From Clostridia bacterium (lineage in GTDB: Bacteria > Bacillota > Clostridia > Oscillospirales > Acutalibacteraceae): 9,537 nt of DNA. A program made the position numbers and the translations under genes. Position 1 is the stretch's first letter, and each line of letters begins with the position of its first letter. Shown in pieces: positions 6,263-9,537 of this stretch. The notes under the pieces were generated by a model that saw only the letters and a list, made by a program, of their open reading frames with translations, made no database searches and had not been told where the DNA came from. Location of the stretch: positions 1 through 9,537 of the forward strand of contig JAFRKM010000103.1 of NCBI GenBank assembly GCA_017431755.1. The letters are read 5' to 3'.

Positions 6263-6961
6263 CTAAATTGATTCAAGTTTACCGGTACCAATTTTGATTC
6301 CCGGTCCCATTGTGCTGGAAATTACACAAGATTTAATATATTGACCTTTGCTTGCTTCAGGTTTTGCTTTAACTATTGCACCCATTAAAGCTTCAAAGTT
6401 TTCGTTTAATTTTTCTGCGCCAAATGAAGCTTTACCAATTACGCAGTGAATGATGTTTGTTTTGTCTAAACGATATTCAATTTTACCTGCTTTACATTCT
6501 TTAATAGCTTTTGCAATGTCTGTGGTAACTGTGCCAGCTTTGGGGTTAGGCATTAAACCTCTTGGCCCTAAAACCTTACCAAGTCTACCGACGACACCCA
6601 TCATGTCTGGGGTTGTTACGAGAACATCAAAATCCATCCAGTTTTCTGTTTGGATTTTCTTTGCCATATCTTCGGCACCAACGAAATCCGCACCTGCTTC
6701 GGTTGCAATTTTTTCGTTGTCGCCTTTACAAATGGCTAGAACTTTAACTTTTTTTCCTGTTCCATTAGGAAGAACCAATGCTCCTCTAACTTGTTGGTCG
6801 GCGTGTCTTGAATCAACGCCAAGCCTTACATGAATTTCAATGGTTTCATCAAAACCTGCTTTTGCATTTTTTGTACAAATTTCTAATGCTTCTTTTGCAT
6901 CATAAAAATTTGATTGATCGTATGATTTTATGCTTTCATTATATTTTTTACCGTGTTTCAT
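6263..6961 (-). CDS. rplA: 50S ribosomal protein L1
   Basis: L1 forms the mobile L1 stalk on 23S rRNA that helps release deacylated tRNA from the E site. In many bacteria it also represses its own operon by binding mRNA. The protein has 232 residues, the normal length. Motifs include ETIEIHVRLGVDSRHADQQVRGALVLPNGTGK near residues 39-70, the conserved LGKVLGPRGLMPNPKAGTVT in the middle, and KGQYIKSCVISSTMGPGIKI at the C-terminus. AGGAGG lies eight bases before the ATG. It follows rplK after a 61-base gap that holds an L1-operator-like element, and is followed at once by the rplJ promoter. Confidence 0.98.
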   Translation of the reverse strand: MKHGKKYNESIKSYDQSNFYDAKEALEICTKNAKAGFDETIEIHVRLGVDSRHADQQVRGALVLPNGTGKKVKVLAICKGDNEKIATEAGADFVGAEDMAKKIQTENWMDFDVLVTTPDMMGVVGRLGKVLGPRGLMPNPKAGTVTTDIAKAIKECKAGKIEYRLDKTNIIHCVIGKASFGAEKLNENFEALMGAIVKAKPEASKGQYIKSCVISSTMGPGIKIGTGKLESI

Positions 6962-6979
6962 AAATTTCCTCCTGAATTA

Positions 6980-7008
6980 GTGGTAAATCGGATTTTTTCC
7001 TCCCACCG
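6980..7008 (-). promoter_or_regulatory. L1-operator-like element before rplA
   Basis: The minus-strand RNA contains GTGGGAGG (6999-7006), a short A-rich loop and CCGATTTACCAC (6980-6991). The outer pairing is GTGG with CCAC and the inner is GG with CC, leaving an asymmetric internal loop. This resembles the L1-binding motif found in 23S rRNA and L11-L1 operon mRNAs. It shares GTGGGAG and TTACCAC with the element before rplK. Confidence 0.6.
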
Positions 7009-7022
7009 TGGGGACAGTTTAA

Positions 7023-7451
7023 TTAATCTACTACTTCAATCCCCATGCTTCGTGCAGTCCCTGCAATCATTTTCATTGCAGTTTCTATGTTTGCAGCATT
7101 TAAGTCGGGCATTTTGTGATTAGCGATTTCTTTAACTTGTTCTTTAGTTATTTTTGCAACTTTTGTTTTGTTTGGTTCACCGGAAGCTTTATCTATTTTG
7201 CAAGCTTTTTTAATAAGCACTGCGGCAGGCGGTGTTTTTGTTACAAATGTGAATGAACGATCCTTATATATTGTAAGAACTACTGGGATTATCATACCCA
7301 TATCATTTTTTGTGCGGTCGTTAAATTCTTTTGTAAATGCCATTATGTTTATGCCGTGTGGCCCAAGTGCAGAACCTACTGGCGGTGCCGGGGTTGCTTT
7401 GCCGGCGGGAATTTGTAATTTTACAATTGCGTTGACTTCTTTTTCAGCCAA
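7023..7451 (-). CDS. rplK: 50S ribosomal protein L11
   Basis: L11 binds the GTPase-associated region of 23S rRNA and takes part in factor turnover and the stringent response. From the TTG at 7451 the protein has 142 residues, the family's standard length. It begins AEKEVNAIVKLQIPAGKATPAPPVGSALGPHGINIMAF-type sequence, with the proline-rich switch region near the N-terminus and an RNA-binding C-terminal domain ending ARSMGIEVVD. GGAGGTG at 7458-7464 lies six bases before this TTG. An in-frame GTG at 7511 would add 20 residues absent from the family, and it coincides with an L1-operator-like RNA element, so it is rejected. The gene lies 92 bases after nusG. Confidence 0.96.
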   Translation of the reverse strand: MAEKEVNAIVKLQIPAGKATPAPPVGSALGPHGINIMAFTKEFNDRTKNDMGMIIPVVLTIYKDRSFTFVTKTPPAAVLIKKACKIDKASGEPNKTKVAKITKEQVKEIANHKMPDLNAANIETAMKMIAGTARSMGIEVVD

Positions 7452-7457
7452 TTTTTG

Positions 7458-7464
7458 CACCTCC
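7458..7464 (-). promoter_or_regulatory. Ribosome binding site that fixes the rplK TTG start
   Basis: GGAGGTG lies six bases before the TTG at 7449-7451. It decides for the 142-residue L11 over a 162-residue reading from the upstream GTG. Confidence 0.85.
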
Positions 7465-7471
7465 AAGTTTT

Positions 7472-7511
7472 GTGGTAATTTTGAAGCAATAAAAGATTTT
7501 GCTTCTCCCAC
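7472..7511 (-). promoter_or_regulatory. L1-operator-like element before rplK
   Basis: The minus-strand RNA reads GTGGGA, then a 7-bp hairpin GAAGCAA/TTGCTTC with a 9-base loop, then AAAATTACCAC. Outer GTGG/CCAC pairing around an asymmetric loop resembles the L1 operator at the head of L11-L1 operons. It ends eight bases before the rplK ribosome site, where bound L1 could block initiation. Confidence 0.62.
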
Positions 7512-7543
7512 TTAAAAATTGATTTTAAAAGAATCTTCTTAGA

Positions 7544-8065
7544 TTATACTGCGGGTTCAATTTGACCCAAATTAAGTTCGGTTGGGGTTTCCCTTCCAAA
7601 CATCGAAACAGTAACTGTAACGGTTTTGTTTTTGGTGTCTATGCTTTCCACTTTGCCTATTAAATTGGCAAGGGGGCCATCAATAATTTTAACTGATTCA
7701 CCAATTTTGTAAGAAAGCTTAACTGATTTAACTTCCACTCCCAGTTTTTTAACTTCTTCTGGTGAAAGTGGAATTGGTTTGGTGGATGAACCAACAAAAC
7801 CTGTGCATCCCCTTATGTTACGTACTATGTACCATGATTCATTGTTTAGTATCATTTTTACAAGTACATATCCTGGAAATATTTTCTTTTCGGTTTGGTG
7901 TTCTTTTCCGTCTTTTATTTCTGTAACTATTTCTGTTGGAATTTTTACCTCTTGGATCATATTTTTCATGTTATGATTTGCAATTGTTTTTTCAAGATTT
8001 GAGGCTACTTTATTTTCATAACCTGAATAAGTATGAACCACATACCATTTAGCTTCTTCAGACAT
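7544..8065 (-). CDS. nusG: Transcription termination/antitermination factor NusG
   Basis: NusG binds the RNA polymerase clamp, modulates pausing and links transcription to translation or Rho. The protein has 173 residues, typical of Firmicutes. The N-terminal NGN domain begins KWYVVHTYSGYENKVASNLE and contains KKIFPGYVLVKM and VRNIRGCTGFVGS. The C-terminal KOW domain (about 118-150) reads IGESVKIIDGPLANLIGKV and is followed by MFGRETPTELNLGQIEPA. GGAGGAAAT precedes the ATG. It lies 20 bases after secE in the classical secE-nusG pair. Confidence 0.98.
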   Translation of the reverse strand: MSEEAKWYVVHTYSGYENKVASNLEKTIANHNMKNMIQEVKIPTEIVTEIKDGKEHQTEKKIFPGYVLVKMILNNESWYIVRNIRGCTGFVGSSTKPIPLSPEEVKKLGVEVKSVKLSYKIGESVKIIDGPLANLIGKVESIDTKNKTVTVTVSMFGRETPTELNLGQIEPAV

Positions 8066-8085
8066 AATTTAATTTCCTCCGGACT

Positions 8086-8310
8086 TTAATTTGTATTTGT
8101 TGAAACTGCCATTACCATGCGTAAAAGCCCCAAAAATCCTGTGTCAAGAAGAGCGACAAAAACACCAACTACAAAAATTAGTGCAAGCACTATTCCGGTG
8201 TTTTTCCAAACCGTTTTTTGGGTGGGCCAAACAATTTTTTTAAGTTCGATTTTGCAATCAATAAAAAAATTTTTGATTTTTGAAAATAAACCTTGTTTTT
8301 TCTCCTTCAT
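8086..8310 (-). CDS. secE: Preprotein translocase subunit SecE
   Basis: SecE is the small essential membrane subunit that clamps SecY in the Sec translocon. The protein has 74 residues, typical of short single-span SecE. A basic N-terminus is followed by the amphipathic helix FFIDCKIELKKIVWPTQKTVWKNT, whose KKIVWPT motif is the family hallmark. One membrane helix (about 39-63) follows, then a short polar tail. GAGGAGG lies upstream of the ATG. It sits 15 bases after rpmG and 20 before nusG. Confidence 0.96.
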   Translation of the reverse strand: MKEKKQGLFSKIKNFFIDCKIELKKIVWPTQKTVWKNTGIVLALIFVVGVFVALLDTGFLGLLRMVMAVSTNTN

Positions 8311-8325
8311 TGTTTTGCCTCCTCA

Positions 8326-8475
8326 TTACTTTGTTTCTTTGTGCAGAGTATGTTTCCTGCAGAAACGACAATGTTTCTTCATTTCAATCCTGTCCGGATT
8401 ATGCTTTTTGTTTTTTGTCGTATCGTAGTTGCGCTGTTTGCACTTTGTGCAGGCTAGTGTTACTTTAACTCTCAT
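8326..8475 (-). CDS. rpmG: 50S ribosomal protein L33, zinc-ribbon form
   Basis: L33 is a small large-subunit protein near the E site. From the ATG at 8475 it has 49 residues, the usual length: MRVKVTLACTKCKQRNYDTT, and ending CRFCRKHTLHKETK. Two CxxC pairs, Cys9/Cys12 and Cys36/Cys39, show the zinc-binding form. GGGAGGTG lies five bases before the ATG. The reading frame extends 31 codons upstream, but that extension lies in the leader and is not part of the family. It is the first gene of the secE-nusG cluster. Confidence 0.97.
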   Translation of the reverse strand: MRVKVTLACTKCKQRNYDTTKNKKHNPDRIEMKKHCRFCRKHTLHKETK

Positions 8476-8558
8476 TACGGCACCTCCCGGTATTTCGGAA
8501 TATTTTAGCCTCCCTCGTAAGGGTACAAAAAATAAACCCCTTATATTGAGGTAATAAA

Positions 8559-8587
8559 ATTTTACCATATTTAAAATTATAAGTCAA
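8559..8587 (-). promoter_or_regulatory. Sigma-A promoter of rpmG-secE-nusG-rplK-rplA
   Basis: TTGACT (8582-8587), a 17-base spacer and TAAAAT (8559-8564) with an extended TGG form a strong housekeeping promoter. The start would be near 8552, leaving a leader of about 76 bases. The leader contains a modest 6-bp hairpin, TAAGGG with CCCTTA, of unknown meaning. No closer terminator separates it from the genes down to rplA. Confidence 0.82.
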
Positions 8588-8652
8588 GGAGTTATATAAA
8601 ATTAATTTAAAAATATGTTTTTCGCAGGAATAAAAATTAGGTATTAAATTAT

Positions 8653-8681
8653 TCATAATAGAAGATTTTTTTACATATAAA
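8653..8681 (+). promoter_or_regulatory. Possible sigma-E promoter of spoIIID
   Basis: TCATAAT (8653-8659), a 14-base spacer and CATATAAA (8674-8681) approximate the sporulation sigma-E consensus (KMATATT and CATACANT), with one mismatch in the first element and two in the second. The start would be near 8688, about 26 bases before the GTG. In Bacillus spoIIID is a sigma-E gene. The AT-rich context makes chance matches easy, so this is tentative. Confidence 0.4.
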
Positions 8682-8713
8682 TATTCCATATGAACTGTAT
8701 GGAGGGGTAATAT

Positions 8714-8965
8714 GTGAAAGATGAACTTGAAAAACGGGCGGTTATGCTTGGTGAATATATATTACAGTATAAAGCAACAGTAAGAAGTGCCGCAAAAGAA
8801 TTCGGGGTTTCAAAATCCACTGTTCATAAAGATGTTAGCGAAAGATTAAAGTACATAAATAAACCACTTTATTTTGATGTTAAAAAAATTCTAGAAATAA
8901 ACAAAGCCCAGCGACATATACGGGGTGGATTTGCCACAAAAAATAAATATGCAAAAATGAATTAA
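8714..8965 (+). CDS. spoIIID: Sporulation transcriptional regulator SpoIIID
   Basis: SpoIIID is a small DNA-binding protein that activates or represses many mother-cell genes during endospore formation, between the sigma-E and sigma-K phases. The protein has 83 residues, close to the 80-93 of the family. The helix-turn-helix at about 21-40 reads ATVRSAAKEFGVSKSTVHKD, nearly identical to Bacillus SpoIIID, and the basic C-terminal helix has the conserved RHIRGGFATKNKY. Translation starts at a GTG six bases after GGAGGGG; the ATG overlapping it is followed at once by a stop. It is monocistronic, divergent from the rpmG operon and closed by a strong terminator. Its presence implies an organism that forms spores or descends from spore formers. 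Confidence 0.96.
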   Translation: MKDELEKRAVMLGEYILQYKATVRSAAKEFGVSKSTVHKDVSERLKYINKPLYFDVKKILEINKAQRHIRGGFATKNKYAKMN

Positions 8966-8968
8966 AAG

Positions 8969-9000
8969 AAAGCCTTAATTTTTTAAGGCTTTTTATTTTA
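8969..9000 (+). terminator. Terminator of spoIIID
   Basis: A perfect 10-bp stem, AAAGCCTTAA with TTAAGGCTTT, closes a TTTT loop and runs into a long T-rich tract. It begins three bases after the spoIIID stop and separates it from the next gene. Confidence 0.9.
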
Positions 9001-9011
9001 TTTTAAAAAAA

Positions 9012-9040
9012 TTGACAAATTAATAAAAAACCGTTATAAT
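9012..9040 (+). promoter_or_regulatory. Perfect-consensus sigma-A promoter
   Basis: TTGACA (9012-9017) and TATAAT (9035-9040) are separated by exactly 17 bases, a perfect match to the housekeeping consensus. Transcription would start near 9047, 30 bases before the ATG of the secreted-protein gene, whose ribosome site AAAGGAGAA lies between. No operator-like palindrome overlaps it. Confidence 0.88.
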
Positions 9041-9076
9041 AAAATCAATATATTTTTAAAAAAAGGAGAAGTAATT

Positions 9077-9537
9077 ATGAAAAAGAAAAGATTAATAAAA
9101 TTATTGGCATTAATAATGGGTGTTTTAAGTTTTGTGAGCCCATTGAGTAGTGCAGTGTATGCAATGGATTTAGAAAATTCAGAAATAGAATCAAAAACAG
9201 AAACTGAGACAGAATCCGAGACAGAATTTGACCAAGTAAGTATCGACTCAGAGGATCGTCCAAGCAAACGCCGTAGATTTAATGATTTAGAACAACAGAG
9301 GGATTTATCGGTTAAAGTTTTAGAATATGCGGTTGAAAATAAGATGTCGGTATATACTGCGGTTCAAAAGCTTACAGAAGAAAAGAAACTCGATGTGACC
9401 TATGGTCCGATCCGAAAATATATTAAAAAGCTAGAAGATGATTTAGGAAAAGATAATATAAAAGATCAAGATAAAAAAGATAAATATAAAAAACTTTTGG
9501 GAAAATATAAAAAAATTAGTAATTATCATCATATTAA
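9077..9537 (+). CDS. Predicted secreted protein with basic cluster and HTH-like domain (partial)
   Basis: I do not recognise this protein. It runs off the right edge after 153 residues. Residues 1-29 form a clear Sec signal peptide: KKKR start, hydrophobic core LLALIMGVLSFV, and a probable cut after VYA. Residues 38-50 are a Thr/Glu/Ser repeat from a 12-base DNA repeat (GAGACAGAAT at 9206 and 9218). The basic cluster KRRR at 64-67 follows an acidic stretch. Residues 75-123 look helical, and MSVYTAVQKLTEEKKLDVTY followed by GPIRKYIKKLEDDL resembles a helix-turn-helix as in transposase or recombinase N-termini. A Lys/Asp-rich stretch follows. AAGGAGAA sits ten bases before the ATG, and a perfect sigma-A promoter drives it. 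A cell-wall-associated protein is a plain alternative; a host-targeted DNA-binding effector is speculation. Confidence 0.8.
   Translation, partial: MKKKRLIKLLALIMGVLSFVSPLSSAVYAMDLENSEIESKTETETESETEFDQVSIDSEDRPSKRRRFNDLEQQRDLSVKVLEYAVENKMSVYTAVQKLTEEKKLDVTYGPIRKYIKKLEDDLGKDNIKDQDKKDKYKKLLGKYKKISNYHHI
9206..9229 (+). repeat. 12-base tandem repeat coding for Thr/Glu units
   Basis: GAGACAGAAT occurs at 9206-9215 and again at 9218-9227, a period of 12 bases or four codons, giving ETES and ETEF. Related ACAGAA units lie just upstream, from about 9197. The repeat is in frame, so copy-number change would lengthen or shorten the acidic linker without breaking the gene. Confidence 0.6.

Noticed and set aside
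6450..6833. Plus-strand open frame opposite rplA
   Set aside because: It is an antisense shadow of a highly conserved gene, with no ribosome site or recognisable domain.
7452..7511. GTG start giving a 162-residue L11
   Set aside because: The extra 20 residues are absent from L11 proteins, GGAGGTG at 7458-7464 fits the TTG at 7451, and the extension coincides with an L1-operator-like RNA element.
7168..7515. Plus-strand open frame opposite rplK
   Set aside because: It is an antisense shadow of rplK and its leader.
8117..8468. Overlapping plus-strand open frames opposite secE and rpmG
   Set aside because: They are low-complexity Phe/Ser/Cys-rich shadows of two certain genes.
8476..8568. N-terminal extension of the rpmG reading frame
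   Set aside because: It overlaps the promoter -10 and leader, has no ribosome site, and L33 normally has about 49 residues as given by the ATG at 8475.
8001..8700. Search for tRNA-Trp near secE and rpmG, a frequent neighbour in Firmicutes
   Set aside because: No cloverleaf, GGTTCGAATCC-type T-arm or terminal pairing was found in the gaps.
9034..9267. Minus-strand open frame opposite the secreted-protein gene
   Set aside because: Its Ser/Val repeat is the reverse of the Thr/Glu repeat; the plus-strand gene has the promoter, ribosome site and signal peptide.

Overview
The window is AT-rich DNA (mostly A/T at third codon positions) with low-GC Firmicutes features: strong AGGAGG-type ribosome binding sites, several TTG/GTG starts, the rpmG-secE-nusG-rplK-rplA-rplJ-rplL order, and a clear SpoIIID sporulation regulator. 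The HPr and Enzyme I variants look most like those I recall from Clostridia (Oscillospiraceae-like). Genus or species cannot be told from this window.

Region 1 (1-4241, + strand) is a compact phosphotransferase operon, ptsH-ptsI-crr-ptsG. It encodes a complete phosphorelay from PEP to an imported hexose: Enzyme I, HPr, a free glucose-type IIA and a IICB permease. It ends at a perfect 10-bp hairpin (4261-4284) shared with a convergent gene.

Region 2 (4293-5003, - strand) is an orphan gene with a Ser/Glu/Pro-rich N-terminus. It sits where rpoB often follows rplL, directly behind the rplL terminator and with almost no room for its own promoter.

Region 3 (5076-8587, - strand) is the translation/secretion cluster. 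Reading in its direction: a sigma-A promoter, rpmG, secE, nusG, rplK, rplA, a second sigma-A promoter, a ribosomal protein L10 leader with an apparent antiterminator/terminator switch, rplJ, rplL and a terminator. Two similar L1-operator-like elements lie before rplK and before rplA, so L1 may act at two points.

Region 4 (8653-9537, + strand) holds spoIIID, with a possible sigma-E promoter and a strong terminator. After it comes a partial gene driven by a perfect-consensus TTGACA-N17-TATAAT promoter. That protein has a signal peptide, a Thr/Glu repeat, a KRRR basic cluster like a eukaryotic nuclear localisation signal, and a helical domain resembling a helix-turn-helix. It is the most unusual coding signal here and the best candidate for an undescribed function, for example a secreted effector; that role is inference. 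No CRISPR array, insertion sequence, tRNA or rRNA was seen, and no stretch over 300 bases lacks a gene.
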